A DNA stretch of 64,000 nt, taken from Mycobacterium ostraviense (GTDB lineage Bacteria; Actinomycetota; Actinomycetes; Mycobacteriales; Mycobacteriaceae). The position numbers and the translations under genes are program-made. Numbering within the stretch: the stretch's first letter is position 1; each line of letters begins with the position of its first letter. Below, in pieces: positions 46,701 to 57,065 of this stretch. The notes below the pieces were generated by a model. That model was not told the DNA's origin and ran no database searches. It was given only the letters and a program-made list of their open reading frames with translations. The stretch is from NCBI RefSeq assembly GCF_002705925.1, contig NZ_NKRE01000001.1:1776482-1840481 (forward strand). The letters run 5' to 3'.

Positions 46701-49700
46701 GCAGCCGGGTGGCCGCCGTGGCGTACAGGGCGATCCCGTTGAATGCGTACGGAAGCCGCAGCGCCGAGTCGGCCGCACCGGTGCGGTCCAGCACGGCGGC
46801 CAGCGGGTGCAGGGCGGCGTCTAGCAGGGCGGGGTGGATTCCGTAGCCGGTGATGTCGGTGTCGGCGGGGAGTGCGACCTCGGCATAGACGATGTCGGGT
46901 CGGGCGGGGTCGGTGCCAATGCCCCGCAGCGACCGGAATGGGCCGCTATAGCGGTAACCCTGCTGGGCCAGCCCGTCGTAGAAGTCGTCCTGGTCGAGGG
47001 CCTGCGCACCCGGTGCCGGCGTGAGGGGGGCGGCGGCGACGGGCTGATCGGCGCTTAGCGCGCCGCTGGCGCGCAACGTCCAAGAGGCGGCATGCTGGCC
47101 ACCGGTGCGCGAGTGCACGCTGAACGGGCGCCGCCCTTGCTGATCGGGCGGATGCACGAGAATCTGCAGATCGGTCGGCGCTTGTTCCGACAGCGTCAGG
47201 GCGGTATGCAGGACCAGCTCATCGATCAGCGGGCAGCCGGCCAACTCACCGGCGTGAAGGATCACCTCGATGAACCCCGTCGCCGGGAATACCACGGTGT
47301 CGTTGACCCGGTGGCCGACCAGCCACCCCTGGGTGCCGGGTGATAGTCGCCCGCTGACCACGACCTCATCTTGGCCGGCAAGTTCGGCGACCGCTCCCAG
47401 CAAGGGATGCTCGGCACGGTCCAGGCCAAACCCGCAAGCGTCGCCGGTCGAAGTGGGGGTCAGCCAGTGGCGGCGGTGCTCGAAGGGATAGGTGGGCAGC
47501 TCGACGGTGCGCGCGTCGGGATACAGGGCCGACCACGACGGGCTATGGCCGTGATTGTGCAGCTGGGCCAGCGCGGTAGCCAGGCTGTCTTGGTCGGGCC
47601 GATCCCGGTGCAACGTGGTGATCACCGCCGACTGGGTTCGCCCTGCAGCCTGGGCCAAGGTGTCGGTAATCGCCGGCGCCAATACCGGATGCGGGGACAG
47701 CTCCACAAACGTGCACTCACCGGCGGCCAAACGCTCGACCACACGGTCATGGAACCGGACCGGCTCACGCAGGTTGCGATACCAGTAGTCGGCGTTCATG
47801 GTGGTGGTGTCCAGAGGATCGGCCGAAAGTGCCTGTCCCACCGTGGAATACAGCGGTATGTGCGCGGGCGCCGGGGTCAGGCCGGCCAGCTCGGCCAGCA
47901 GGCGCTCACGTGCTGGTTCGACTTGCGCGGAGTGCGAGGCGTAATCAACCGCGATCTGCCGGATGTGGATCCCGTCACGATCGCAGGCTGCGGTGAACTG
48001 CTCCAGCGCGGCGGGATCGCCGCTGATGATGGTGTGTGACGGGCCGTTGACCGCGGCGATGCTCAACGCCTCACTCCAAGGCTGCAGGCGTGCGAGCAGT
48101 TGCTCGGCATCGAGCAGGACCGACGCCATACCACCGGCACCACGCAGAGCGCTCAGCGCTTGGCTGCGCAATGCCACAACTTTGGCGGCCTCAGACAAGG
48201 GAAGCACCCCGGCGATATACGCCGCGGCAATCTCTCCCTGGGAGTGACCGATCACGGCGTCGGCAACAATGCCATAGCTCCCCAACACCTCGGCCAACGA
48301 AACCATCATTGTGAACAGCACCGGCTGGACGACGTCGACTCGGTCCAGCGCCGGAGCCGCCGGGTCCTGCAGTAGGACGTCGCGCGCCGACCAGTCCGTA
48401 AATGGGCGCAGCGCGTCGTCGCAGTCGTCGACGGTGTCGGCGAAGAGGCGGTGGTTTTCGTAGAGCTCGCGACCCATCCCCGGGTACTGGGCGCCTTGGC
48501 CGGGGAACACGAACACGGTTTTTCCCGCAACCGTCGCGCGGTGGTGGTGCTGGATCAGTTGCGGGTGCGGTTGATCAGCGGCCAATGCTTCCAGTGCTGC
48601 CAACAGCTCAGCCCGGGGATCGGGGCTGCCGGCCGGCACCGTCGCGACGGCCCGGTGCGGGTGGTGTGTTCGGGTGCAGGCCAGGCTGTAGGCCACATCG
48701 GTGAGATCAAGGTCGGGGTGGGCGACCAGGTGTTGGCGGAGCCGGTCGGCCTGCGCGGGCAACGCCGCGGGGGTGCGCGCCGAAACCGGCCACAGTCGCA
48801 CTACGGGCAGCCCAAGCTCACCACCATGAACGGTTGGCTCAGCCGGTTCGACCGCCGGGGCCGGGGCCTGCCGCAAAATCACATGCGCGTTGGTGCCGCT
48901 GATCCCAAACGACGACACCGCCGCGGTGCGGGGATGATCGGTGACCGGCCAGGGCACCGGCTCGGTCAGGAGGCGAACAGTGCCGGCCGACCAGTCGACG
49001 TGCGGACTGGGACGATCGACGTTGAGCGTCGGAGGCAAACTCTCATGGTTGAGAGCCTCGATCATCTTGATCATTCCGGCCACACCGGCAGCGGCCTGGG
49101 TATGACCGATGTTGGACTTGATCGATCCCAACCACAGCGGGTGCGCTGCCCCCCGCGCAGCACCGTAAGTGGCGATCAGGGCGCCGGCCTCGATCGGATC
49201 ACCCAACGTGGTGCCGGTGCCATGAGCCTCCACCACATCAACCTCGTCAAGCCCGATACCGGCATTGGCCACAGCGTGGGTGATGACCCGCTGCTGAGCG
49301 GGCCCGTTGGGGGCCGTCAACCCATTAGAGGCACCATCCTGGTTGATCGCCGACCCCGCGATGACCGCCAACACCGGATGATTGTTGCGCTGGGCATCAC
49401 TGAGCCGTTCCAGCACCAGCACCGCCGCCCCTTCGCCCCAGCCCGTCCCATCAGCGTTGGCCGCAAACGCCTTACACCGCCCATCGGCGGCCAGCCCACG
49501 CTGCCGGGCGAACTCGGTGAACACCGTCGGTGTGGTCATCACCGTCACACCACCGGCCAGGGCCAGAGTCGACTCGCCATTGCGCAGCGACTGACACGCC
49601 AAATGCGCGGCCACCAACGACGACGAACACGCCGTGTCAACGGTGATAGCCGGACCCTGCAAACCCAACGCATACGCCACCCGCCCGGAAGCCACACTGG

Positions 49701-52383
49701 GCGACATCCCGGTCATGGCGTAGCCCTCCACGCCATCAGAACCGCTCCCGCCATACTGCTGAGACCACGCCCCAACGAACACCCCAGTCTCCGAACCCGC
49801 CAACCCGCCCGGATCAATTCGGCTGGTTTCCAACGCCTCCCAACACACCTCCAGCAGCAGCCGCTGCTGCGGATCCATGGTTTGAGCCTCCCGCGCCGAG
49901 ATCCCAAAAAACTCCGCGTCAAACCCGCTCACATCGGCCAGAAACGCCCCCGCCCGCGTGTAGGTCTTACCCACCGCATCAGGATCAGGATCGAACAAAT
50001 CCCCCAGATCCCAACCACGATCAGCCGGAAACTCCCCCATCGCATCGACGCCACCAGCCACCAGATCCCACAACGCCGCCGCCGAATCCACCCCCCCAGG
50101 GAACCGACACGCCATCCCCACCACCGCAACCGGCTCATCTGTTTGCACCCGCGACCCGACCTGCGGACCCGCCGCGACCGATCCGCTCAGTAATCGGCCC
50201 AAGTGGGTGGCCAACTGGTGCGGGGTGGGATAGTCGAAGGCCAGGGTGGGTGCCAATGCCAGCTCGGTTTCGGTGTTGAGCCGGTCGAGCAACTCCGTAG
50301 CTTTCACCGAGTCAAACCCCAGGTCCTGAAACGGGCACTCGGGGTCGATGTCGTCCGGGCTGGGATGTCCCAACACCGTTGCCGCCTGCGAGCACACCAC
50401 CCCCACCAACAGGTCATGTTGCTGCTGGCGCAGCGTGCGCAGGCGCTGGGCCCACCCTGAGTCGGCCCCGGCGCCCGCACCGGTGTCCTCGACGGCGCGC
50501 CGCTTTGGCCGGCGGAGCCGCGCGTCCAAGCGCCTGAACTCATCCTGCTGATACAGCTTGAGACAATCCCGTCGCCTGACCTTGCCGCTTGTGGTGAGGG
50601 GAATCGAATGAGGAGGCACCAAAACGAGATCCGCCACACTCAGACCGTGCGTCCTCGCTATCGCTGCGGTGATTTCCCGCCTGATGGCGGTCAACCGCTG
50701 TATCTCCGCCTCGCTGGAGTCGCCGGGCTTGAGCTCGACGATGGCGACCAGCTTCTCAGGGCCGTCATCGTCCGAAACCGCTACGGCCACGCAGCGGCCT
50801 CGGGTGATCTCCTGGATCGTCGCCTCGATGTCGTCGGGAGCGTAGTTGCGCCCGTAGACGATCAGGAGATCCTTGATCCGGCCGATGATGAACAGCTCGT
50901 CGTCGGAGAAAACGCCCAAATCTCCGGTTCTCAGCCAAGGCCCTTCGGGTGTGCCGGGCGACGGACCGACAAGCGTTGCGCCGAAGGTGCGTTCGGTCTC
51001 GTGAGGTTTCTGCCAATAGCCTGCCGCGACGTTGTCGCCATACACCCAGATCTCACCGACGGTTTCCGCCCGACACTCGGTACTGGTCTCGGGATCGACG
51101 ATCCGCACCGTCGGTGACTTCGGCATGCCGTAACTGACCAGCGGTATGCCGTCTCCGCTTCCGCACCGCTTCGCGTGTCCGGCGGTCAGTTCCTCGGAGT
51201 CGAAACAGACGGTGAGCGGTGGTTGATCGGCTTCGCGGGTCGCGACGTACAGCGTGGCTTCCGCGAGCCCGTACGAGGGCCGTAACACCTCCGGGCGAAG
51301 ATTGAAGCGGGCGAACCGCTCAGCGAAGCGCTGCAGCGTCGCGGGGTTTACGCGTTCGGCACCGTTGAGGATGTTACGCACGCCCCCGAGATCGAGTCCG
51401 GCTAGGTCGTCATCTGATGTTTTTCGTGTTGCCAATTCGAAAGCAATGTTCGGCCCGGCCGAAAATGCGTGACTGTTGGTAGCCAGCAATTGCATCCACC
51501 GCGCTGGTCGCTGCAAGAACGACGGCGGACTCGTCAGCACAGTTCGGAATCCCCCAAAAATCGGGAAGGCAATTCCTAGGATCAAACCCATGTCGTGAAA
51601 GAGCGGCACCCACGACACCACAGTGGTGTCCGGCGGGGCAATCCCCTCTTCGTAGTAGGCGGACATGAGTTGTTCGCAATTAACCTTAATGTTTCGGTGG
51701 GAGACCACGACGCCCGCTGGCGTGCGGGTGGACCCAGAGGTGTACTGCAAATGCGCAACGCTTGGCGGACTATCGATCTCGGGGGCGAGCGGTTGCCGAG
51801 AATCAGGGTCCAGCAAGTCAACCTCGATGAGCGATGGCGCGGACTCGCCAGGCTCCGGCTTGGCGTACTCCGCGATGTTGCCAGCGACAGCCGATGTCGT
51901 GAGAATCGCCGAAGGCGAGGCGTCGCGCAGGACGGCACTAACACGCTCATCGCTGGCTTCACCCAGCGGCATCGACAGCGGAACCGCTATCTGACCGGCC
52001 TGTAGTGCGCCCAGAAACGCAACGACGTACTCCAGTCCTTGCGGCGCCAAGATCACCGCGCGGTCACCGGTTGACCCGCAGGCTTTGAGCTCCCGTGCGA
52101 CGTTCAGTGTCCGCCGATACAGCTGCGACCACGTCAGGGTTTCCGCAACGCCCGCCCAGTCCTGCTCGTAATCGACAAACGTGAACGCTGTCTCGTCGGG
52201 CCGCAGACTGGCCAGCTCCTGCAGCACAGCGGGAATCGAGTACTCACGCACGGCTAAACGATAGGGGACGATAGACAGTCCGTCAGGCGAACCATGGGGA
52301 ACTGTATTCAAATCTGGCGACCGGCGAGCGCCGTCGGACAAGAGGCTGGTTTCGACATTCGCGACCGGCAACGTCGACGGCAA
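43702..52383 (-). CDS. FAAL-polyketide synthase fusion: FAAL-ACP-KS-AT-DH-ER-KR-ACP
   Basis: 2893 residues, the loading and first extension protein. Residues ~45-600 are a fatty acyl-AMP ligase close to FadD30 ([56 protein letters not shown]). An ACP ([13 protein letters not shown]) lies near 695, KS 747-1170, AT ~1295-1590 with [11 protein letters not shown] and YASH (methylmalonyl), DH near 1694, ER (GGVGQAA) near 2281, KR near 2471, ACP ([11 protein letters not shown]) near 2774, and a C-terminal docking tail. In M. tuberculosis FadD30 and Pks6 are separate proteins; here ligase and synthase are one polypeptide. The start is uncertain: TTG 52383 or TTG 52371, with GGAG just upstream. Confidence 0.92.
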   Translation of the reverse strand: MPSTLPVANVETSLLSDGARRSPDLNTVPHGSPDGLSIVPYRLAVREYSIPAVLQELASLRPDETAFTFVDYEQDWAGVAETLTWSQLYRRTLNVARELKACGSTGDRAVILAPQGLEYVVAFLGALQAGQIAVPLSMPLGEASDERVSAVLRDASPSAILTTSAVAGNIAEYAKPEPGESAPSLIEVDLLDPDSRQPLAPEIDSPPSVAHLQYTSGSTRTPAGVVVSHRNIKVNCEQLMSAYYEEGIAPPDTTVVSWVPLFHDMGLILGIAFPIFGGFRTVLTSPPSFLQRPARWMQLLATNSHAFSAGPNIAFELATRKTSDDDLAGLDLGGVRNILNGAERVNPATLQRFAERFARFNLRPEVLRPSYGLAEATLYVATREADQPPLTVCFDSEELTAGHAKRCGSGDGIPLVSYGMPKSPTVRIVDPETSTECRAETVGEIWVYGDNVAAGYWQKPHETERTFGATLVGPSPGTPEGPWLRTGDLGVFSDDELFIIGRIKDLLIVYGRNYAPDDIEATIQEITRGRCVAVAVSDDDGPEKLVAIVELKPGDSSEAEIQRLTAIRREITAAIARTHGLSVADLVLVPPHSIPLTTSGKVRRRDCLKLYQQDEFRRLDARLRRPKRRAVEDTGAGAGADSGWAQRLRTLRQQQHDLLVGVVCSQAATVLGHPSPDDIDPECPFQDLGFDSVKATELLDRLNTETELALAPTLAFDYPTPHQLATHLGRLLSGSVAAGPQVGSRVQTDEPVAVVGMACRFPGGVDSAAALWDLVAGGVDAMGEFPADRGWDLGDLFDPDPDAVGKTYTRAGAFLADVSGFDAEFFGISAREAQTMDPQQRLLLEVCWEALETSRIDPGGLAGSETGVFVGAWSQQYGGSGSDGVEGYAMTGMSPSVASGRVAYALGLQGPAITVDTACSSSLVAAHLACQSLRNGESTLALAGGVTVMTTPTVFTEFARQRGLAADGRCKAFAANADGTGWGEGAAVLVLERLSDAQRNNHPVLAVIAGSAINQDGASNGLTAPNGPAQQRVITHAVANAGIGLDEVDVVEAHGTGTTLGDPIEAGALIATYGAARGAAHPLWLGSIKSNIGHTQAAAGVAGMIKMIEALNHESLPPTLNVDRPSPHVDWSAGTVRLLTEPVPWPVTDHPRTAAVSSFGISGTNAHVILRQAPAPAVEPAEPTVHGGELGLPVVRLWPVSARTPAALPAQADRLRQHLVAHPDLDLTDVAYSLACTRTHHPHRAVATVPAGSPDPRAELLAALEALAADQPHPQLIQHHHRATVAGKTVFVFPGQGAQYPGMGRELYENHRLFADTVDDCDDALRPFTDWSARDVLLQDPAAPALDRVDVVQPVLFTMMVSLAEVLGSYGIVADAVIGHSQGEIAAAYIAGVLPLSEAAKVVALRSQALSALRGAGGMASVLLDAEQLLARLQPWSEALSIAAVNGPSHTIISGDPAALEQFTAACDRDGIHIRQIAVDYASHSAQVEPARERLLAELAGLTPAPAHIPLYSTVGQALSADPLDTTTMNADYWYRNLREPVRFHDRVVERLAAGECTFVELSPHPVLAPAITDTLAQAAGRTQSAVITTLHRDRPDQDSLATALAQLHNHGHSPSWSALYPDARTVELPTYPFEHRRHWLTPTSTGDACGFGLDRAEHPLLGAVAELAGQDEVVVSGRLSPGTQGWLVGHRVNDTVVFPATGFIEVILHAGELAGCPLIDELVLHTALTLSEQAPTDLQILVHPPDQQGRRPFSVHSRTGGQHAASWTLRASGALSADQPVAAAPLTPAPGAQALDQDDFYDGLAQQGYRYSGPFRSLRGIGTDPARPDIVYAEVALPADTDITGYGIHPALLDAALHPLAAVLDRTGAADSALRLPYAFNGIALYATAATRLLIQLTRTGDDTFELRATDPTGAPVITISSLTLRAISDQIGRPTSIAGLSDSLFELTWPLAPDLPRSSGVQPPAWAVCTDSPERLPASMSNGTIHTDLATLTPCPELVIWPLPRPDDEAGGEADPLRRVHALTRHVLAQLQDWLARPDALGTHLVIITRHAVSVSAYDRAPDLAHAAVWALIHTAQNEHPHRITVIDTDTTAATEDTLLAMASTRPASEPQLALRNGVARIPRLVRTSALTPPDTPDWQLATTGKDDLTHLTVIPTSPPATLGPGQIRIQVRAAGLDFHDVAVAFGAIADEGLGAEAAGVVIETAADVASLSPGDAVMGLFPQNAFAPTAITDERMVVPIPAGWSFTQAASVPVAYLTAYIALVEIAGLSAGQRVLIHAAAGGVGQAAIGIARHLGAEIFATAHPNKHHVLTDLGVAPGRIASSRTLDFVDTFRNATDGQGMDVVLNSLSGDFVDASLKLLPRGGSFIELGKTDIRQARDVVAAHPGVDYQALDLAGVPPESLQPAWTALPELLAAGILTPLPSTSYGLLNAPQAFRDMSQGMHTGKIVLIPPAKFDPAGTVLITGGTGMLGATFAEHLISDYGIEHLLLVSRSGPAASGAAELEERLTRLGAQVTITACDTSDAADLAALLEGIPAQHPLTAVIHAAGVLEDAVVAEMTGDQLDAVLTAKADAAWYLDQLTRDRDLAAFVLFSSAAGILGSPGQANYAAANAFLDALAQQRHRHHRCATSLAWGYWQTPTGMTAHLTAADQARLTRNSFTPISTERGLALFDAALPQQLPAVVVSPFPARVLARLAHQNALPPILSALTTSRPRASAASAESLQARLATQTPEQQLQAFIALVTTATATVLAHPDPATLDPDRPFKDLGIDSLTALELRNALGQQTGLTLPATLIFDHPTPAALARHLRQQLTGNDDVTRTRNVPDSEIQRLISIIPEKRLTEAGILPMLRNIANDMQSSGPDSKAEAIASMSLSELMDIARGNKTNHE
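48483..50144. repeat. 1.66-kb near-identical KS block, copy in the FAAL-PKS
   Basis: Partner of the block at 41937-43598. The outer ~300 bp at the N-terminal side of KS carries a cluster of differences (for example around 49880-50110), while the centre is virtually identical, as expected for a conversion tract with eroding edges. Long antisense open frames across both copies are by-products of codon bias. Confidence 0.9.
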
Positions 52384-52557
52384 CTCCAGCTACCACGGCC
52401 TGCCCATCGGGGGCATGATGCGTCAAGTCAAGGTGCCCGCGAACGCTGGAACCCGTGCATCGGAGGCCGGAGTGCCACAGTCCGGTGAGCTACCCAGCGA
52501 AGCGATGCCGTCGAACACAGCGTCGAACACAACAGGCTGAACGTAGCGGGCTACCCG

Positions 52558-53997
52558 TTAGAAGTTGAGACCCGAGTACATCAACCGGTTCGGGTCGTAG
52601 CGTTGCCGGATCTCGGTGAGCCGCGACAGGTTTGGCCCGAAGTATCGCGACGGCGCGGTGTTGGGTTCCAAGTAATTGACGTACGCGCCGACCGAGAACT
52701 GTTGCACCGCTTGATGTGCGGTGCTCAGCCACTTGTTGGCGGCGGCGACTTGCCCGCTGTTGGGCGTCTCGACGTACCACTGCGCGACGGCGGACTGCCG
52801 GCGCCACGGAAAGGCCGAGCCGGCCGGATCGATGTCGCCGACCGCGCCACTGAGCGTGTCCACGATCACCGACGCCCGCCCGGAGGCCGGCGGCCACTTC
52901 CCCAGCGCCGCGACAATCGCCTGTGCCGCAGCCGAATTCACCGTGCCGATGACGTCGGATCCGGCCACGAAGGCGCGTGGTGAACTCGTAGAGCTGCCGC
53001 CGGCCAGGTACATCACCAGGTCCATATGACTCAGCGTCTTGTGCTCGACCCCGGTGGGCTGCACACCCACCGCGGATTTGATCGCATCGGCCACGCCGGG
53101 ACCCGACCCCGCCGGGCACGTCGCCAGCACATGGCAATTGGCCTGCGACCCGCCGACCGACATGTCGACCAGACCCCAGGTGTTGCGGTCGGCTGCCGCC
53201 AGCCAGGTCTGCCAGCCGCTCAGCACCCGGGCCGCCGACGACGGGGTGAAGTCGACGCGCACCACGTCGGAGTCGGCGGTCGGGAAGGTCGCAAACGTCA
53301 TCGAGGTCGTCACCCCGAAGTTGCCACCCCCGCCGCCCCGCAGCGCCCAGAACAGGTCGGGGTGATCATCGGCGGACGCGGTGACCGTTTGCCCGCTGGG
53401 CAACACCACCGTCGCTGACGTGAGCGCATCACAGGTCAGGCCGGCGTGGCGGGAATCGGCGCCCATTCCACCGCCGAGTGTCAGGCCGCCCACGCCGACG
53501 GTCGGGCAGCTGCCGGTGGGAATCGCGCGGCCGGCGCCAGCCAGCGCCTGCTGCGCCGCATACAGCTCGGTCCCGGCCGGCATCGTGACGTTTCCAGTGG
53601 CACTGTCGAAATTCACGCCGCCGGTCAGGCCGCGTAGATCGATCACCATGGCGCCGGCCACGGCCGACGCGCCAATGTAGGAATGCCCACCGCCGCGCGG
53701 AGCGATCTTGAGCTTGTTGGCGGCCGCGAACGCGACGGCCTTCTCGACGTCGGCCTGCGAGGTGACCGTGACCACCGCCGCCGGGTTCGAGCCATTGTAG
53801 AGCGAGTTGAATATCTGCTTGCCGGCGGCAAACGAGCCGCCATCCGGCAGCAGCACCCGGCCACCGATCGAGGAAGCCAGACCTGCCCAACCGCTGCCGG
53901 GATCCGCGCCGGCACGCAGCGGCCCGAACAGTGCTGATGTCGCCAACGCTCCCACCGCGCCGCGAAGGAACGTTTGCCGAGAGATCATGGGCGGCAT
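52558..53997 (-). CDS. FAD-linked oxidoreductase with berberine-bridge-type C-terminus
   Basis: 479 residues from ATG 53997 (MPPMISRQTF) or ATG 53988. An N-terminal export signal (RQTFLRGAVGALATSALF, without a twin Arg) is followed by an FAD-binding PCMH domain with GGGHSYIG (the His is the usual covalent FAD site), TVGVGGLTLGGGMG and ALRGGGGGNFGV. The C-terminus YVNYLEPNT to YDPNRLMY is a BBE domain. It oxidises a small alcohol, sugar or amine; the substrate is unknown. In H37Rv this locus carries short oxidoreductase fragments (Rv3351c-Rv3353c), so the gene appears intact here. The 174-bp gap to the PKS start must hold the PKS promoter; I see no clear box. Confidence 0.88.
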   Translation of the reverse strand: MPPMISRQTFLRGAVGALATSALFGPLRAGADPGSGWAGLASSIGGRVLLPDGGSFAAGKQIFNSLYNGSNPAAVVTVTSQADVEKAVAFAAANKLKIAPRGGGHSYIGASAVAGAMVIDLRGLTGGVNFDSATGNVTMPAGTELYAAQQALAGAGRAIPTGSCPTVGVGGLTLGGGMGADSRHAGLTCDALTSATVVLPSGQTVTASADDHPDLFWALRGGGGGNFGVTTSMTFATFPTADSDVVRVDFTPSSAARVLSGWQTWLAAADRNTWGLVDMSVGGSQANCHVLATCPAGSGPGVADAIKSAVGVQPTGVEHKTLSHMDLVMYLAGGSSTSSPRAFVAGSDVIGTVNSAAAQAIVAALGKWPPASGRASVIVDTLSGAVGDIDPAGSAFPWRRQSAVAQWYVETPNSGQVAAANKWLSTAHQAVQQFSVGAYVNYLEPNTAPSRYFGPNLSRLTEIRQRYDPNRLMYSGLNF

Positions 53998-54206
53998 TGT
54001 CAGCCGGCGCGGCCGCGAACCCGGCCGCGGCGCGACGTGTCGCGCCGCAGTGTGACCCGATCGTGTCGTTAGGCACGTGCCGACAGTCGACGGCAAACCT
54101 TTACGCGGCCGTGTTCGAAACGTGACAGCCATGCACCAAGGTTCGTTGAAGTCGCATGAGTGTATCCGGATGGCCCGGTGCGCTCCGAAATGAATGGGGA
54201 GCAGAC

Positions 54207-54599
54207 ATGAAAGCCTGGCGTCATCAGCCACTCACCATCCGCCTGCTGGCGGGGTCCGCGGTGCTGTTCACCGCGGCCGCGGCATTTGCGGCGCCGGCTC
54301 AGGCCGGGCCGATCGACGACGCCTTCATCGGCGCGCTCAGCCAGGCCGGCGTCAACTACGGCGACGCCGGGAACGCCGTGGCTTTGGGCCAGTCCGTGTG
54401 CTCGACACTGTCCCGGCCGGGCGGGTCGTTCAACTCGGCGGCAGCGACCGTCGTCGCCGCGGGCACCGGCATGCCCAAGCCGATGGCGCAAATTTTCACC
54501 AGCATCGCCATTTCGACGTATTGCCCGCAGGCGATGACGGACATGGCAACCGGCAACCTGCCGGGTTTGCCCCAGATACCGGGGATGCCCGCGTTCTAG
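54207..54599 (+). CDS. Small secreted DUF732-type protein, Rv3354-like
   Basis: 130 residues from ATG 54207, with a GGGGAGC ribosome site 5 bp before. A Sec signal peptide ends near AAPAQA/GP. The mature part (DDAFIGALSQAGVNYGDAGN, then VCSTL and a second Cys in TYCPQ) has the DUF732 pattern with two Cys that probably form a disulfide. The C-terminus is Pro/Gly-rich. Its function is unknown; it is exported and syntenic with Rv3354. Confidence 0.85.
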   Translation: MKAWRHQPLTIRLLAGSAVLFTAAAAFAAPAQAGPIDDAFIGALSQAGVNYGDAGNAVALGQSVCSTLSRPGGSFNSAAATVVAAGTGMPKPMAQIFTSIAISTYCPQAMTDMATGNLPGLPQIPGMPAF

Positions 54600-54606
54600 C
54601 TAGGGC

Positions 54607-54900
54607 TCAGCCCGTGCCCAGCGGGTCGATCGTTGACGCGATATAGACCATCGCGGCCCCCACCCCCGCCATGGTCGTGAAGTCCGTTCCCTTGCTGCGC
54701 ACCACCAGCAGACCGGCCATCTCGTCGGACAGCACCAGCCGCAGCGCGGCCGCCACACCCACGCCGATCCCGATCAGTAACGCACCTCGGCGCCAGAAGT
54801 TCGCCCCCACCAGCACGAACGCCACCACGAAAATCAGCCCGACGAGCAGGATCGGCCACTGCGCGCGAAACGTGTGCGCCAGGGTGGCCCGCGCCGTCAT
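54607..54900 (-). CDS. Small integral membrane protein, Rv3355c-like (DUF3017)
   Basis: 97 residues from ATG 54900. Three hydrophobic helices are clear: [37 protein letters not shown] and [14 protein letters not shown]. The start overlaps the folD stop by 4 bp, so the two are co-translated, as in M. tuberculosis. No biochemical role is known. Confidence 0.85.
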   Translation of the reverse strand: MTARATLAHTFRAQWPILLVGLIFVVAFVLVGANFWRRGALLIGIGVGVAAALRLVLSDEMAGLLVVRSKGTDFTTMAGVGAAMVYIASTIDPLGTG

Positions 54901-55748
54901 CGCTGCTCGGCCAGCTCGACGACGTTGGTCAACAGGAACGCCCGGGTCAGCGGCCCGACGCCACCGGGATTCGGCGACACGTGACCGGCGACCTCCCACA
55001 CGTCGGGGTGTACGTCGCCGACCAGCCCGCCCGCGGTGCGGCTGACTCCGACGTCGACCACCGTGGCGCCGGGGCGCACCATGTCCGCGGTCAGCATGTG
55101 CGGCACCCCGACGGCCGCCACGATGATGTCGGCTTGCCTGGTCAAGGCCGCCAAGTCGCGGGTTCCGGTGTGGCACAAGGTCACCGTGGCGTTCTCGGAG
55201 CGGCGGGTGAGCAGCAGCCCCAGCGGGCGGCCCACCGTCACACCGCGGCCGATGACGACGACGTGCGCCCCGGCGAGCTCGACGTCGTAGCGGCGCAGCA
55301 GGTGCACGATGCCGCGCGGCGTGCAGGGCAGCGGCGCCGGGGTGTTGAGGACCAGCCTGCCGAGGTTGGTCGGGTGCAGCCCGTCGGCGTCCTTGGCCGG
55401 GTCGACGCGCTCCAGCGCCGCGTTCTCGTCCAGATGTTTGGGCAGCGGCAGCTGCACGATGTAGCCGGTGCAGTCGGGGTTGGCGTTCAGTTCGTCGATG
55501 GTCTCGTTGAGCGTGGCGGTGCTGATGTCGGCGGGCAGGTCACGGCGGATCGAGGTGATGCCGACCTTGGCGCAGTCGGCGTGCTTACCCCGCACATAGG
55601 CCTGCGATCCGGGGTCCTCGCCGACCAGGATGGTGCCCAACCCGGGGGGGCGATCCGAGCCGGAAGCAGTCAGTGCCGCCACCCGCCGCTTCAAGTCCAC
55701 GAAGATCTCGTCGCGGGTGGCCTTGCCGTCCAGCGTGATTGCGCCCAC
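54897..55748 (-). CDS. folD: Methylenetetrahydrofolate dehydrogenase/cyclohydrolase
   Basis: 283 residues from GTG 55748, matching the usual length. Bifunctional enzyme interconverting 5,10-methylene-, methenyl- and 10-formyl-tetrahydrofolate with NADP. Motifs are [15 protein letters not shown] (catalytic Tyr and Lys), [24 protein letters not shown] and [14 protein letters not shown] for NADP binding. A longer frame upstream runs into the divergent reductase gene and is rejected. Confidence 0.96.
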   Translation of the reverse strand: MGAITLDGKATRDEIFVDLKRRVAALTASGSDRPPGLGTILVGEDPGSQAYVRGKHADCAKVGITSIRRDLPADISTATLNETIDELNANPDCTGYIVQLPLPKHLDENAALERVDPAKDADGLHPTNLGRLVLNTPAPLPCTPRGIVHLLRRYDVELAGAHVVVIGRGVTVGRPLGLLLTRRSENATVTLCHTGTRDLAALTRQADIIVAAVGVPHMLTADMVRPGATVVDVGVSRTAGGLVGDVHPDVWEVAGHVSPNPGGVGPLTRAFLLTNVVELAEQR

Positions 55749-55787
55749 GGCAGACAGTGTGGCACGTCCGCCGCGTACGCTCCTGAC

Positions 55788-56972
55788 ATGGCCGATGCCC
55801 CCGACGTGTTCAGCCCGGCCCAGCTGGGCCCACTGACGCTGCGCAACCGCGTCATCAAGGCCGCGACGTTCGAGGCGCGCACACCCGATGCGCTGGTGAC
55901 CGACGATCTGATCGAGTACCACCGGCTGCCGGCGGCGGGCGGGGTCGGCATGACGACGGTCGCGTATTGCGCGGTCTCGCCCGGCGGCCGCACCAGTGGC
56001 GACGGGATGTGGATGCGTCCGGAGGCGGTGCCGGGGCTGCGCCGGCTCGCCGAGGCCGTCCACGCCGAGGGCGCGGCGGTCAGTGCCCAGATCGGCCATG
56101 CCGGCCCGGTGGCCGACGCCCGGTCCAACCAGGCAACCGCGCTGGCTCCGGTGCGGTTCTTCAATCCGCTCGCGATGCGGTTTGCCAAGAAGGCGACCCG
56201 CGACGACATCGCCGACGTGACGGCCGCGCACGCCAACGCCGCCCGTCTTGCCGTCGACGCCGGCTTCGACGCCGTCGAAATCCATTTGGGCCACAACTAT
56301 CTGGCGAGCTCGTTTCTGTCGCCACTGATCAACCGGCGCGACGACGAGTTCGGCGGGTCACTGCAGAACCGGGCCAAGGTGGCCCGCGGATTGGTGCTGG
56401 CCGTTCGCCGCGCCGTCGGACAACAGATCGCGGTGACCGCCAAGCTCAACATGGCCGACGGCATCCGCGGCGGCATCACCATCGAGGAAGCGCTGACCAC
56501 CGCGAAGTGGCTGCAAGACGACGGCGGACTGGACGCGCTGGAGCTCACCGCCGGCAGTTCGCTGGTCAACCCGATGTACTTGTTCCGCGGCGACGCGCCG
56601 GTCAAGGAATTCGCCGGCGCCTTCAAGCCGCCGCTGCGCTGGGGCATCCGGATGACCGGCCACAAGTTTTTCCGCGAATACCCCTACCGCGATGCTTATC
56701 TGTTGCGCGACGCTCGGCTGTTTCGCGCCGAGTTGTCGATGCCACTGATTTTGTTGGGCGGAATCACCAACCGGGAGACGATGGACCTGGCGATGGCCGA
56801 GGGATTCGAGTTCGTTGCGATGGCCCGGGCGCTGCTGGCCGAGCCCGACCTGGTCAATCGGATCGCCGCCGAAGGACAGCAGGCTCGTTCGGCGTGCACA
56901 CATTGCAATCTGTGCATGCCCACGATCTACAGCCGTACCCGGTGCGTGGTCACCGGTGCGCCGGACCGCTGA
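55788..56972 (+). CDS. Old-yellow-enzyme-like flavin oxidoreductase, Rv3359-like
   Basis: 394 residues from ATG 55788. The FMN-binding TIM barrel of the OYE/2,4-dienoyl-CoA reductase family is visible: [44 protein letters not shown] with the substrate-binding His-x-x-Asn, [15 protein letters not shown], and [17 protein letters not shown] Cys cluster, CTHCNLC, near the end suggests a [4Fe-4S] site, but the NADH domain that follows it in dienoyl-CoA reductase is absent. It probably reduces an activated alkene. Divergent from folD by 39 bp. Confidence 0.88.
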   Translation: MADAPDVFSPAQLGPLTLRNRVIKAATFEARTPDALVTDDLIEYHRLPAAGGVGMTTVAYCAVSPGGRTSGDGMWMRPEAVPGLRRLAEAVHAEGAAVSAQIGHAGPVADARSNQATALAPVRFFNPLAMRFAKKATRDDIADVTAAHANAARLAVDAGFDAVEIHLGHNYLASSFLSPLINRRDDEFGGSLQNRAKVARGLVLAVRRAVGQQIAVTAKLNMADGIRGGITIEEALTTAKWLQDDGGLDALELTAGSSLVNPMYLFRGDAPVKEFAGAFKPPLRWGIRMTGHKFFREYPYRDAYLLRDARLFRAELSMPLILLGGITNRETMDLAMAEGFEFVAMARALLAEPDLVNRIAAEGQQARSACTHCNLCMPTIYSRTRCVVTGAPDR

Positions 56973-57040
56973 CGATGCCCGCCGCGCAGTATAAGGCGGA
57001 GTTACCCGCGGCTGCGGAACGTTTGCTGTGTAGGAGAAAG

Positions 57041-57061
57041 ATGTACGGGAGTTACAGTTGA
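57041..57061 (+). other. Possible six-codon leader ORF (MYGSYS)
   Basis: ATG 57041 is directly preceded by TAGGAGAAAG, the strongest-looking ribosome site in this stretch. It reads six codons to TGA 57059-57061, ending 4 bp before the ABC transporter ATG 57066. Translation of this mini-ORF could couple to or gate the transporter gene. It may be chance. Confidence 0.35.
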
Positions 57062-57065
57062 AACG

